NCBI RefSeq assembly: GCF_014132355.1
Contig: NZ_BLZO01000150.1
Coordinates: 1 to 62,919, forward strand
DNA from: Okeania sp. KiyG1
GTDB lineage: Bacteria; Cyanobacteriota; Cyanobacteriia; Cyanobacteriales; Microcoleaceae
Direction: 5' to 3'
DNA length: 62,919 nucleotides
Below are positions 1 to 9,060 of the stretch, piece after piece; position 1 is the stretch's first letter, and each line of letters starts with the position of its first letter. A program made the translations under genes and the position numbers. Below the pieces are notes generated by a model that was given only the letters and a program-made list of their open reading frames with translations, searched no databases and was not told the DNA's origin.

Positions 1-2271
1 GCAACTAATTTACTTACATATATAGATGCAGTTTACACTAAGGTTAATTATGAAGAACTCTATGAAGGTTGTGCTTTGGCAGAAAAAATTGATGAGTTTT
101 TAGCAGATAATGGTTTTGGTAAAATAGCGGAGGCAACACCTTTTCACCCTTCTTGGGGAGATGCTTTTTATGTGAGAAAACAAGTAATTAGTATGTCTAC
201 TCTTGGCAAAAATGGTGGATTTGGTAATCAAATTTTTCAGTATAGTTTCTTGAAAATATATGCTCAAGAAAATTCCTTATTAGTAGAGACTCCAAAATGG
301 ATAGGGCAAGAATTATTTGGGCATCAAGACCTAGAGATTTCTGAAGATTTACCTGAAGTTTCAGAGAATAATAATGAATTTATTCTCGGTAATACAGAAA
401 TTTTGAAAAATGTAGATATTCATGGAGAATTTTTATATCACACTCGCTATTATGCGCCCTTTAAAGAATATTTTTGTTCTTTGTTTCAACCTGCACTAGA
501 GATAGAGGAAAAAGTAAAAGTTGCTTGGGAAAAATTACACTCTCGTGGCAAAACTATTATTGGTTTACATTTACAATCACATTCAGAGGAAAATAGTAAT
601 TTTGCTGTTGCTCCGAGTGAGTGGTATAAAATTTGGTTAGATGGTTTATGGGAAACTTTAGAGGAACCAGTTTTATTTATTGCCAGCGATAATATAGAGG
701 AATTACCTCTGGTTTATTTTGCTGAATATCATCCTATAACTGCTCAAGACTTGGAGATTGAAGTTAATCGAGAATATCTGAATTTCTTTTTATTGAGTAA
801 GTGTGATTTTGTTGCTATTTCTAATACTCCCTTTGCTTTTGCTGCTTGTCTATTAAATGAAATAGGAAAATATTTCTTTCGACCTCATTTTTCCACCTCA
901 AAACTTATACCTTTTGAACCTTGGAATAGTAAGCCAGTTTTTCGAGATGTGGATATTTCAGAAATAGCGAGTAGTGTTTCATTGGAGATGAAATTTCAGG
1001 AAAATCAAGCCGAGTTAGAAAATATTCAGTCTCAGAAAGATGAACTTTCCGCCAAATTAGTATCTACCCAGTCTCAACTTCAACAAAATCGTGAAGAATT
1101 AGAAAATATCCAATCTCAAAAAGACCAAATATTAGAGGAATTAGGAAAATCTCAGTCTCAACTTCAGCAAGAACAAGAAAAAGCTGAAAATACCGCAGCA
1201 CAACTACAGCAAATTCACACAGAATTAGAAAATACTAAATCTCAGCGAGATGAATTTTCCGCCAAATTAGTATCTGCTCAGTCTCAACTTCAGCAAAATC
1301 AAGAAAAAGCTGAAAATGCCGAAGCACAGCTACAACAAATTCACACAGAATTAGAAAATATCCAATCTCAAAGAGACCAAATATTAGAGGAGTTAGAACA
1401 ATCTCATTCTCAACTTCAGCAAAATCAAGAAAAAGCTGAAAATACCGAAGCACAATTACAGCAAATTCACACAGAATTAGAAAATACCAAATTTCAGCGA
1501 GATGAATTTTCTGCAAAATTAGTATCTGCTCAGTCTCAACTTCAGCAAAACCAAGAAAAAACTGAAAATACCGAAGCACAGCTACAACAAATTCACACAG
1601 AATTAGAAAATACCAAATCTCAGCGAGATGAATTTTCTGCAAAATTAGTATCTGCTCAGTCTCAACTTCAGCAAAATCAAGAAAAAGCTCAAAATACCGA
1701 AGCAAAACTACAGCAAATTCAAACAGAATTAGAAAATACCAAATCTCAGCGAGATGAATTTTCTGCAAAATTAGTATCTGCTCAGTCTCAACTTCAGCAA
1801 AACCAAGAAAAAACTGAAAATACCGAAGCACAGCTACAACAAATTCACACAGAATTAGAAAATACCAAATCTCAGCGAGATGAATTTTCCGCCAAATTAG
1901 TATCTGCTCAGTCTCAACTTCAGCAAAGCCAAGAAAAAGCCAAAAATACCGAAGCACAACTACAACAAATTCAAACAGAATTAGATAAATATTGCTCAGA
2001 ACTACATGATGCGCGAGAAGAATTAGAAATTACCCAATTCCAACTCGATGAAGTACAAGCAGAATTAGAACAATCTCAATCTAACTATTTCAAGTATCAA
2101 GAAGAATTGAATATCAGTAAATCTCAACTTCAAGAAACTCAAACAGAACTGGAAAAAACCAAACTAAAACTAGAAAATCAGGAAAAAATACCAGTCGATC
2201 AAAATCAAAAAAACTATGCAGCACATCTCAAAAATCTAGCAAAAATTCTAGCAGAAACAATTCCAGATTGA
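1..2271 (+). CDS. FkbM methyltransferase tail / GT11-like glycosyltransferase / coiled-coil protein (5' partial)
   Basis: The frame is open to the left edge, so the true start lies outside the window; the first in-window start codon is TTG at 76. Counting from that codon, residues 1-35 look like the end of an FkbM-family methyltransferase (the stretch before it reads YIDAVYTKVNYEELYEG, and WGDAFYVRK closes it). Residues about 46-300 resemble a GT11 alpha-1,2-fucosyltransferase-like domain, opening with GGFGNQIFQYSF, the usual donor-site loop of that family. From about 305 to 700 the protein is a Gln/Glu-rich coiled coil built of 42-residue repeats (six heptads each). The likely role is decorating a cell-surface or secreted glycan, with the coiled coil as a scaffold; that role is inferred. 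The gmd gene downstream makes the precursor of GDP-fucose, which fits a fucosyltransferase. Domain calls are from motif recall and not from a search. Confidence 0.75.
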   Translation, partial: ATNLLTYIDAVYTKVNYEELYEGCALAEKIDEFLADNGFGKIAEATPFHPSWGDAFYVRKQVISMSTLGKNGGFGNQIFQYSFLKIYAQENSLLVETPKWIGQELFGHQDLEISEDLPEVSENNNEFILGNTEILKNVDIHGEFLYHTRYYAPFKEYFCSLFQPALEIEEKVKVAWEKLHSRGKTIIGLHLQSHSEENSNFAVAPSEWYKIWLDGLWETLEEPVLFIASDNIEELPLVYFAEYHPITAQDLEIEVNREYLNFFLLSKCDFVAISNTPFAFAACLLNEIGKYFFRPHFSTSKLIPFEPWNSKPVFRDVDISEIASSVSLEMKFQENQAELENIQSQKDELSAKLVSTQSQLQQNREELENIQSQKDQILEELGKSQSQLQQEQEKAENTAAQLQQIHTELENTKSQRDEFSAKLVSAQSQLQQNQEKAENAEAQLQQIHTELENIQSQRDQILEELEQSHSQLQQNQEKAENTEAQLQQIHTELENTKFQRDEFSAKLVSAQSQLQQNQEKTENTEAQLQQIHTELENTKSQRDEFSAKLVSAQSQLQQNQEKAQNTEAKLQQIQTELENTKSQRDEFSAKLVSAQSQLQQNQEKTENTEAQLQQIHTELENTKSQRDEFSAKLVSAQSQLQQSQEKAKNTEAQLQQIQTELDKYCSELHDAREELEITQFQLDEVQAELEQSQSNYFKYQEELNISKSQLQETQTELEKTKLKLENQEKIPVDQNQKNYAAHLKNLAKILAETIPD
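1150..1965 (+). repeat. 126-bp in-frame tandem repeats encoding the coiled coil
   Basis: About six and a half direct copies of a 126-bp unit lie inside the coiled-coil part of the first gene. Each encodes 42 residues containing QLQQNQEKAENTEAQLQQI and ELENTKSQRDEFSAKLVSA. Copies are nearly identical in DNA, which points to recent expansion. They create a long false open frame on the opposite strand (1235-1957). Confidence 0.85.
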
Positions 2272-3111
2272 TATTTAAACAATTAATAATTAATAATTAA
2301 TAATTAATAATTACCTCTCCTTGAAAACGGATAGGATTGACTAAAAGGAAAATTTTTTCTTCTCTTGGTCGATATAATTGAAGTGTTGTCTAAGTTAAGC
2401 ATTCTTTTTTCAAAATGGTATTATAGAATAATGGTAAGCATTTCCTGCGGAATTCTGCGCAAACAGCCGTCAGCTATTAGCTAGCCTCCTATGGTCGGAA
2501 CTGCGGACTTCAGCTATTAATTTTGGGGAAGGTAAAAGCAACCTTTGAAATTGAAAAAGAGTAAAAAGTTACTGCCAAAGTCCTTGGAAAAAACCTGAGA
2601 AGTAATTATTCATTACTAATTGCTGATAGCTGAATACTTATGAATAATGAGGTATTTAACCCAATTAAGTAAGGATAGAATCAGGAAAAGTGAAAAAATT
2701 ATTATTAATTATTACTCCTGACTTATTACCTGAAAAAGGCAATAAAGTCAGCATTTTAATATAGGGTATCGTGAAAAAAGTAGATGAGGAAAGGCAAGAC
2801 TTTATTGAAGTTTAACAGTAGAAAAATTTTCACTGCTTCAGTTCAAAAAAATGTCTTATTTTTGACAGATAGTTCGACTTATTTGTTTTTATTGTGCTAT
2901 ATAGCATTTCCCAACCTAGTGAGGTAAAGTTATCTTTTTTCTTCGTATTTCCCTGTTGCCTGTTGCCTCAAACCCAGAATTTTGTACCTCACGCTTCTTG
3001 GGAAATGCTACATGAATATCTCAATAACCCTTAAAATTTTGATTAATTAAAATTTCAGACTTATTCAGCAAATCCTAAATATTTATCTATTTTTCTACTT
3101 CCTTAAAAATT
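2272..3111. repeat. Intergenic gap: heptamer repeats, CCTCTCC-type element, GC-rich repeat, small MITE
   Basis: There is no convincing gene in this 840-bp gap. It opens with tandem TTAATAA heptamers (2279-2310), then a copy of the dispersed CCTCTCC hairpin element (about 2310-2372). A copy of the TTCCTGCGGAAT..TGCGC repeat sits at 2441-2466. A MITE-like element lies at 2902-3010, with perfect 13-bp inverted ends TAGCATTTCCCAA and TTGGGAAATGCTA. Confidence 0.7.
2902..3010. mobile_element. MITE-like element with 13-bp terminal inverted repeats
   Basis: The ends are perfect inverted repeats (TAGCATTTCCCAA at 2902-2914; TTGGGAAATGCTA at 2998-3010). The 83 bp between them contain further inverted pieces (gtgaggta and tacctcac). 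It is too short to code for a transposase and is therefore non-autonomous. No clear target duplication is visible. Confidence 0.65.
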
Positions 3112-4071
3112 ATGAAAACAGCATTAATTTCCGGAATTTCTGGTCAAGACGGCTCCTACTTAGCCAAACTATTACTAGAAAAAGGTTACAATGTTTGTGG
3201 CACTTCCAGAGATGCCCAAATGTCTACTTTTAATAACTTACATCGTTTAGATATTCGTGACAAAGTAAAATTAGACTCTATGTCTTTAAATGACTTTAGA
3301 AGTGTCTTACAAATATTAACAAAATATCAACCAGATGAAGTTTATAATCTAGCAGGTCAAAGTTCAGTAGGTCTATCTTTTCAACAACCTGTAGAAACAT
3401 TAGAAAGTATCGCTACTGGCACATTAAATTTATTAGAAGCAATTAGATTTACCGGAGCAAAAATTAAATTATATAATGCTAGCTCCAGCGAATGTTTTGG
3501 CGATACAGGCGGTCAACCTGCTACAGAAATTACTCCTTTTCGCCCAAGAAGTCCTTATGCTGTTGCTAAATCTACAGCTTTTTGGGAAGTAGCAAATTAT
3601 CGAGAAGCTTACAATTTATTTGCTTGTTCTGGCATACTATTTAATCACGAATCTCCCCTCAGACCTCAACGTTTTGTAACTCAAAAAATTATTTCAGTTG
3701 TTTGCAAAATTGCTAATGGAAGTAATGAAAAATTACATTTAGGAAATATTTCAGTGCAGAGAGATTGGGGTTGGGCCCCCGAATATGTAGAAGCAATGTA
3801 TTTGATGTTGCAGCAAGAAGAACCAGATGATTATGTAATTGCTACTGGAGAAACTTATCCTTTGCAAGATTTTGTCATAGAAGCTTTTGCTGCTGTAGGA
3901 TTAAATTGGCAAAATTATGTAGAGGTAGACCGAAGTTTATATCGTCCTACAGATATTTCTTTAGGTAGGGCAAATCCAATTAAAGCTAAAGAAAAATTAG
4001 GATGGAAAGCACAGTATAAAATGCCAGATGTTGTGCGAATGATGGTTAAGGATAGAATGGCTAATTTTTAA
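3112..4071 (+). CDS. gmd: GDP-mannose 4,6-dehydratase
   Basis: An extended short-chain dehydrogenase that converts GDP-mannose to GDP-4-keto-6-deoxymannose in the cytoplasm, the first committed step towards GDP-fucose and related deoxysugars. Visible signs: the N-terminal Rossmann motif GISGQDGSYLAKLL (residues 7-20), the SSSECFGD strand, and the catalytic Tyr149/Lys153 pair in SPYAVAK. The HESPLRPQRFVTQKI segment and VQRDWGWAPEYVEAM are both typical of Gmd rather than of the later reductase. At 319 residues it is somewhat shorter than the usual 345-370, the shortfall being near the C-terminus. ATG at 3112 is the natural start. It follows the GT11-containing gene on the same strand after an 840-bp repeat-filled gap, so co-transcription is uncertain although the pathway link is good. 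The reductase gene (wcaG/fcl) is not in the window. Confidence 0.92.
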   Translation: MKTALISGISGQDGSYLAKLLLEKGYNVCGTSRDAQMSTFNNLHRLDIRDKVKLDSMSLNDFRSVLQILTKYQPDEVYNLAGQSSVGLSFQQPVETLESIATGTLNLLEAIRFTGAKIKLYNASSSECFGDTGGQPATEITPFRPRSPYAVAKSTAFWEVANYREAYNLFACSGILFNHESPLRPQRFVTQKIISVVCKIANGSNEKLHLGNISVQRDWGWAPEYVEAMYLMLQQEEPDDYVIATGETYPLQDFVIEAFAAVGLNWQNYVEVDRSLYRPTDISLGRANPIKAKEKLGWKAQYKMPDVVRMMVKDRMANF

Positions 4072-4694
4072 AGAATAAGGAAATTAAACAATTAATAATT
4101 AATAATTAATAATTAATAATTAGAATTTGGTGAAAAAGTCTTTTAGTAGGGGTAGGACGTAGGATACAGGAGAAATGGGAATGAGCTAGGAGGTAAGAGT
4201 CAGGATTGTGCCTTAATTTTTATTCCCAACCTATGCGCCTAAAATACTAACTTTTTGAGTGTTTTAGACTGAAATAGGCGCACTGCAATTCGACCCCAAA
4301 AAGGCACTTTATCTTTATATGTCAATGCTTTTAGATTAGATCGATCACGCCCTAATTAATAATTACCTCTCCTTGAAAACGGATAGGATTGACTAATCAT
4401 GAAAATTTTTTCTTGTTTCTCCTTTCTCCTTTAAAGGAGAGGCTTTAAACCTTAATTATTCGGTAAATAAATCTATAGATTAATACAGTTCAATTAAGGA
4501 TTTTTTTTGCAGTTATGTAATCTGAATATCTACTCTAATTCTTCCATACCTTATGAGTTTTAGTATTCTCTATTTGCGCAGCATTCTGTAGGAAACAGTG
4601 TTGCGTTATTAATAACAAAATAAATAAAAGTAATCTACCAAATTTTAGAAATTTTATAATCTTTTTTCGGTAATTTTTATTTCTCGTTAAAACT
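4072..4694. repeat. Intergenic gap: heptamer repeats, 130-bp dispersed element, CCTCTCC element
   Basis: No gene is seen. After TTAATAA heptamers (4085-4122) comes a 130-bp dispersed element (about 4211-4340) that recurs in inverse orientation at 33095-33215. It contains the hairpin pair GCGCCTAAAATAC and ATAGGCGC. A CCTCTCC-type element follows (about 4352-4470) and an inverse copy of the TTCCTGCGGAATGC repeat at 4573-4594. Confidence 0.65.
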
Positions 4695-5387
4695 ATGAAC
4701 AAAACTACAATAATACCTTTAGAAAGTGGCGATACGGCTGACGCCACGCTCTGCGAACGCTTAACTAGAGATGAGTTTGAAAAGCGCTACTTTTCCATGC
4801 CAAAACATAAAAAAGCTGAACTTATTGAAGGAATTGTTTATATAGCTTCACCATTAAGATTTTCTGCCCATGGAGAACCTCATCTTCAAATTAATACTTG
4901 GTTAGGAGTGTATACTGCTGCTACTCCTGGAGTTAGGAGTGCTGATAATGCTACTACCCGTTTAGATAAAAATAATTAACCTCAACCAGATGCCATATTA
5001 TTTATTGAACCAAATTTAGGAGGACAAGCAAAAATTAGTGAGGATGATTATATAGAAAGTGCGCCAGAATTAATTGTTGAAGTTGCTGCTAGTAGTGCTG
5101 CTTATTATTTACATGATAAATTAAAAGTCTATCAACGTAATGGAGTCAAAAAATATTTAGTTTGGCGAGTTTATGAACAATAATTAAGCTATTTTTTGTT
5201 GTCTGAAGGTGAGTATATTTCTGCGAAAATAGATGAAAATGGAGTTATAAAAAGTAAAGTTTTTCCTGGATTATGGTTAGCAGTTAAATCCTTAATAGAA
5301 GGAAATTTAGCTGAAGTTTTAAATGTACTTCAACAAGGATTATCTAGTTCCGAACATCAAGATTTTGTCAATCAACTTCACAGTTAA
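4695..5387 (+). pseudogene. Uma2 family (DUF820) protein, interrupted by two in-frame stops
   Basis: Read through its stops, this is a near full-length Uma2 family protein: a predicted PD-(D/E)xK nuclease-fold family of unknown role, greatly expanded in cyanobacteria. Landmarks are ESGD at the N-terminus, LTRDEFEKRYF, KKAELIEGIVYIASPLRF, QPDAILFIEP, SAPELIVEVAASS, DKLKVYQRNGVKKYLVW and a C-terminal VFPGLWLAVKSL. The frame is kept throughout, but TAA stops occur at 4977-4979 and 5181-5183. A 30-bp insertion encoding about ten foreign residues (TADATLCER) splits ESGD from LTRDEF and resembles a dispersed repeat. The gene is therefore dead or represented by fragments. Its 3' end has been multiplied into the array that follows. 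Confidence 0.8.
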
Positions 5388-5560
5388 TTAGCATTTTTAG
5401 TTAAAGCTGATTTATAGAGTAAATATTTAAGAGGCTGAATTTATTACAGAACAAAGGTTTTGCCGATTGTAGACCAGTAAGCCATAAATTTATTTATGAG
5501 ACCTATATAAAATAAGAGTTTTCCTGCGGAATGCTGCGCAAACAGCTCAGTTTATAAATT

Positions 5561-7570
5561 AGCTCTTAGAGTGAGTATCTTTCTGTTGCCATGGATAAAA
5601 CGGAGTTATAAAAAGTAGAATTTTTCCTGGATTATAGTTAGCAGTTAAATCCCGAATAGAAATAAATTTCCCTGAAGTATTAAATCTACTTCACCAGGAA
5701 TTATCTAGTTCCGAACACCAAGAATCTATTAGTCAACTTCACAGTTAATTAGCATTTTTAACTATAGTGAATATATTTCTATTGCCATCAATAAACACCC
5801 AGGGATAAAAAGTCAAAAATCTCTGAATTATAGTTAGCAGTTAAATCCTGAATAGAAATAAATTTCCCTGAAGTATTAAATCTACTTCACCAGGAATTAT
5901 CTAGTTCCGAACACCAAGAATTTATTAGTCAACTTCACAGTTAATTAGCATTTTTAACTATAGTGAATATATTTCTATTGCCATCAATAAACACCCAGGG
6001 ATAAAAAGTCAAAAATCTCTGAATTATAGTTAGCAGTTAAATCCTGAATAGAAATAAATTTCCCTGAAGTATTAAATCTACTTCACCAGGAATTATCTAG
6101 TTCCGAACACCAAGAATTTATTAGTCAACTTCACAGTTAATTAGCATTTTTAACTATAGTGAATATATTTCTATTGCCATCAATAAACACCCAGGGATAA
6201 AAAGTCAAAAAATCTCTGAATTATAGTTAGCAGTTAAATCCTGAATAGAAATAAATTTCCCTGAAGTATTAAATCTACTTCACCAGGAATTATCTAGTTC
6301 CGAACACCAAGAATTTATTAGTCAACTTCACAGTTAATTAGCATTTTTAACTATAGTGAATATATTTCTATTGCCATCAATAAACACCCAGGGATAAAAA
6401 GTCAAAAAATCTCTGAATTATAGTTAGCAGTTAAATCCTGAATAGAAATAAATTTCCCTGAAGTATTAAATCTACTTCACCAGGAATTATCTAGTTCCGA
6501 ACACCAAGAATTTATTAGTCAACTTCACAGTTAATTAGCATTTTTAACTATAGTGAATATATTTCTATTGCCATCAATAAAAACCCAGGGATAAAAAGTC
6601 AAAATTTCCCTGAATTATAGTTAGCAGTTAAATCCCGAATAGAAATAAATTTCCCTGAATTATAGTTAGCAGTTAAATCCCGAATAGAAATAAATTTCCC
6701 TGAAGTATTAAATCTACTTCACCAGGAATTATCTAGTTCCGAACACCAAGAATTTCTTAGTCAACTTCACAGTTAATTAGCATTTTTAACTATAGTGAAT
6801 ATATTTCTATTGCCATCAATAAACACCCAGGGATAAAAAGTCAAAATTTCCCTGAATTATAGTTAGCAGTTAAATCCTGAATAGACAGAAATTTCCCTGA
6901 AGTATTAAATCTACTTCACCAGGAATTATCTAGTTCCGAACACCAAGAATTTCTTAGTCAACTTCACAGTTAATTAGCATTTTTAACTATAGTGAATATA
7001 TTTCTATTGCCATCAATAAACACCCAGGGATAAAAAGTCAAAATTTCCCTGGATTATAGTTAGCAGTTAAATCCCGAATAGAAGGAAATTTGCCTGAAGT
7101 ATTAAATCTACTCCCGCAGGAATTATCTAGTTCCGAACACCAAGAATTTATTAGTCAACTTCACAGTTAATTAGCATTTTTAACTATAGTGAATATATTT
7201 CTATTGCCATCAATAAACACCCAGGGATAAAAAGTCAAAATTTCCCTGAATTATAGTGAGCAGTTAAATCCTGAATAGAAATAAATTTCCCTGAAGTATT
7301 AAATCTACTTCACCAGGAATTATCTAGTTCCGAACACCAAGAATCTATTAATCAACTTCACAGTTAATTAGCATTTTTAACTATAGTGAATATATTTCTA
7401 TTGCCATCAATAAACACCCAGGGATAAAAAGTCAAAATTTCCCTGAATTATAGTTAGCAGTTAAATCCCGAATAGACAGAAATTTCCCTGAAGTATTAAA
7501 TCTACTTCACCAGGAATTATCTAGTTCCGAACACCAAGAATCTATTAATCAACTTCACAGTTAATTAGCA
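5561..7570 (+). repeat. Tandem array of ten ~197-bp decayed copies of the Uma2 3' end
   Basis: Ten direct copies follow the Uma2 pseudogene. Using the terminal word CAGTTAATTA as a marker, they end at 5742, 5938, 6134, 6331, 6528, 6770, 6967, 7164, 7361 and 7558, so the spacing is 196-197 bp except one of 242 bp (an internal ~45-bp duplication). Each unit corresponds to the last ~59 codons of Uma2 plus ~20 bp of 3' flank. In the first copy the frame is intact except for TGG changed to TAG; later copies carry more changes. The copies resemble each other more than they resemble the parent, so amplification came after decay. No coding capacity remains. Confidence 0.88.
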
Positions 7571-7696
7571 TATTTATTCGCAAGGTACTTTAGCGATCGC
7601 CTCTGTAATAACCCTAGACTCTTCCATTCTAAATCAACCTAAATTTTGCCAAAATTTCTATTATGATAAATATGTAACTTTACAAAACTTTATAAA

Positions 7697-8584
7697 ATGA
7701 ACCCCGTTATAGCACCACCAGCAAATCAACTAGACCTACATACCTGGACTTGGAAAAACCACCAAATCCAATATACAGTCATGGGAACTGGACAACCCCT
7801 AGTATTAATTCATGGTTTTGGTGCATCCATAGGTCATTGGCGTAACAATATCCCTACCCTCGCTGCTGGAGGCCATCAAGTATTTGCCCTCGACTTACTA
7901 GGATTTGGTGCATCTTCTAAGCCTTCCCTAGATTACTCATTAGAACTTTGGCAAGAACTACTATACGACTTCTGGAACCAACATATTCAAAAACCCACCG
8001 TCTTTATAGGCAACTCCATTGGTGGATTACTTAGCCTAATGATACTAGCAGACTACCCAGAAATCTGCACAGGAGGAATTCTCATTAACTGTGCAGGAGG
8101 CTTAAACCATCGACCTCAAGAATTAAATCCTCCTCTAAGATTCATTATGGGAATGTTTAGCAAATTAGTTAGTTCCCCAGCTCTAGGACCATTTATTTTC
8201 AATCAAGTCCGTCAAAAATATCGTATTCGTGGCACTCTCAAACAAGTTTATAGTAATCAAGAAGCCATTACAGATGAGTTAATCGAACTACTTCATCGTC
8301 CTTCTTGCGACCCTGGAGCGCAGAAAGTTTTTGCTTCAATTCTCACAGCACCTGCTGGACCTCATCCCTCAGAATTGTTACCAAAAATCAAAGCACCATT
8401 GTTAGTAATTTGGGGAGAAAACGACCCTTGGACACCAATTTCAGGTGGAAAAATTTATCAAGACTTAGCAGAGAAAGGTACATCTATCCAATTTGTTCCC
8501 ATACCCAACACTGGTCATTGCCCCCACGATGAAAGGCCAACAATAGTTAACTCTTTGATTTTAGATTGGTTATCTCAAAGCTGA
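7697..8584 (+). CDS. alpha/beta hydrolase
   Basis: A 295-residue alpha/beta-hydrolase fold protein. The oxyanion-hole segment is LVLIHGFGASIGHW, the nucleophile elbow is GNSIGG with Ser107, the acid is Asp243 in WGENDPW, and the base is His274 in NTGHCPHDE, so the triad is complete. No signal peptide is seen and it is likely cytoplasmic. The substrate cannot be told from sequence; this group of cyanobacterial hydrolases is often annotated only as fold, sometimes in relation to epoxide hydrolases or haloperoxidases. It stands alone, beginning 130 bp after the Uma2-derived array, with a HIP1 site (GCGATCGC) between them. A candidate small RNA with its own promoter follows about 90 bp downstream. 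Confidence 0.85.
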   Translation: MNPVIAPPANQLDLHTWTWKNHQIQYTVMGTGQPLVLIHGFGASIGHWRNNIPTLAAGGHQVFALDLLGFGASSKPSLDYSLELWQELLYDFWNQHIQKPTVFIGNSIGGLLSLMILADYPEICTGGILINCAGGLNHRPQELNPPLRFIMGMFSKLVSSPALGPFIFNQVRQKYRIRGTLKQVYSNQEAITDELIELLHRPSCDPGAQKVFASILTAPAGPHPSELLPKIKAPLLVIWGENDPWTPISGGKIYQDLAEKGTSIQFVPIPNTGHCPHDERPTIVNSLILDWLSQS

Positions 8585-8637
8585 AGCTCTTGATAGATAG
8601 TGCTTTCAAGATTTATCAAAAAAATTACTGAAATATA

Positions 8638-8666
8638 GTGACAAAATTAGCTTAATAAGTTAGACT
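8638..8666 (+). promoter_or_regulatory. Sigma70-type promoter for a candidate small RNA
   Basis: GTGACA (8638-8643, one mismatch to TTGACA) and TAGACT (8661-8666, four of six to TATAAT) are separated by exactly 17 bp. The predicted transcription start is near 8673. Confidence 0.4.
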
Positions 8667-8672
8667 ATGTAC

Positions 8673-8738
8673 GGTGTGAGGAGCGAATCAGCAAGAGCAT
8701 CGAGACGAAACACGGCCAGTCGTCGATGCTCTTTCTCA
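8673..8738 (+). ncRNA. Candidate small RNA with terminal hairpin (family unknown)
   Basis: Downstream of a well-spaced promoter, about 65 nt end in a strong hairpin: AAGAGCATCGA (8693-8703) pairs perfectly with TCGATGCTCTT (8723-8733), with a further GAC/GTC pair inside and loop GAAACACGGCCA. The tail after the stem is only moderately U-rich (TCTC). The 5' part, GTGTGAGGAGCG, is complementary to the CUCCUCACAC motif known from the cyanobacterial RNA Yfr1, which may be chance. The loop is faintly reminiscent of Yfr2-type GGAAACA loops but does not match. It could instead be just the terminator of the hydrolase gene. Confidence 0.35.
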
Positions 8739-8817
8739 AAAAATTCTGCTTATGTTAAGGCACAACATTTGTGCTAACTACTTTTTGAATTTATTTTAAG
8801 TGGTGTTGAGGATTAAT

Positions 8818-8850
8818 AAAAGGCGGTCACTAAAAATGACCGCCTTTTCA
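8818..8850 (+). terminator. Rho-independent terminator
   Basis: AAGGCGGTCA pairs with TGACCGCCTTTT around a CTAAAAA loop. It is flanked by A and T runs on each side, so it could act in both directions, ending the plus-strand hydrolase/small-RNA transcript. The minus-strand gene at 9061 ends 210 bp away. Confidence 0.75.
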
Positions 8851-8959
8851 AATTAATTTGATATACAGCAGATTCGGCGATTAATGCGATCCCCCTGGTG
8901 GGGTAAATTTTTTTTTGATTTTTTGCTTTCCCTATCCTCTGACCCATCTTCCCTATTCT

Positions 8960-8987
8960 GTAGGGATGTTGCATACAACGTCCCTAC
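8960..8987. repeat. 28-bp palindrome, copy 1 of 4
   Basis: An imperfect palindrome built from GTAGGGATGTTGCA and TACAACGTCCCTAC. Near-identical copies are at 45714-45741, 47955-47982 and 62355-62382. Confidence 0.75.
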
Positions 8988-9060
8988 TCAAACCATCAAT
9001 AATATATACTTAATCAAGTAGGAAACTGCTGTATCTACTTGTTATTATACGTTTCTAACT

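Noticed and set aside
1235-1957. 240-codon minus-strand frame with repeated FLGFAEVETEQIL-like segments
   Set aside because: It is the antisense of the 126-bp coiled-coil repeats; its periodicity is fully explained by the plus-strand gene.
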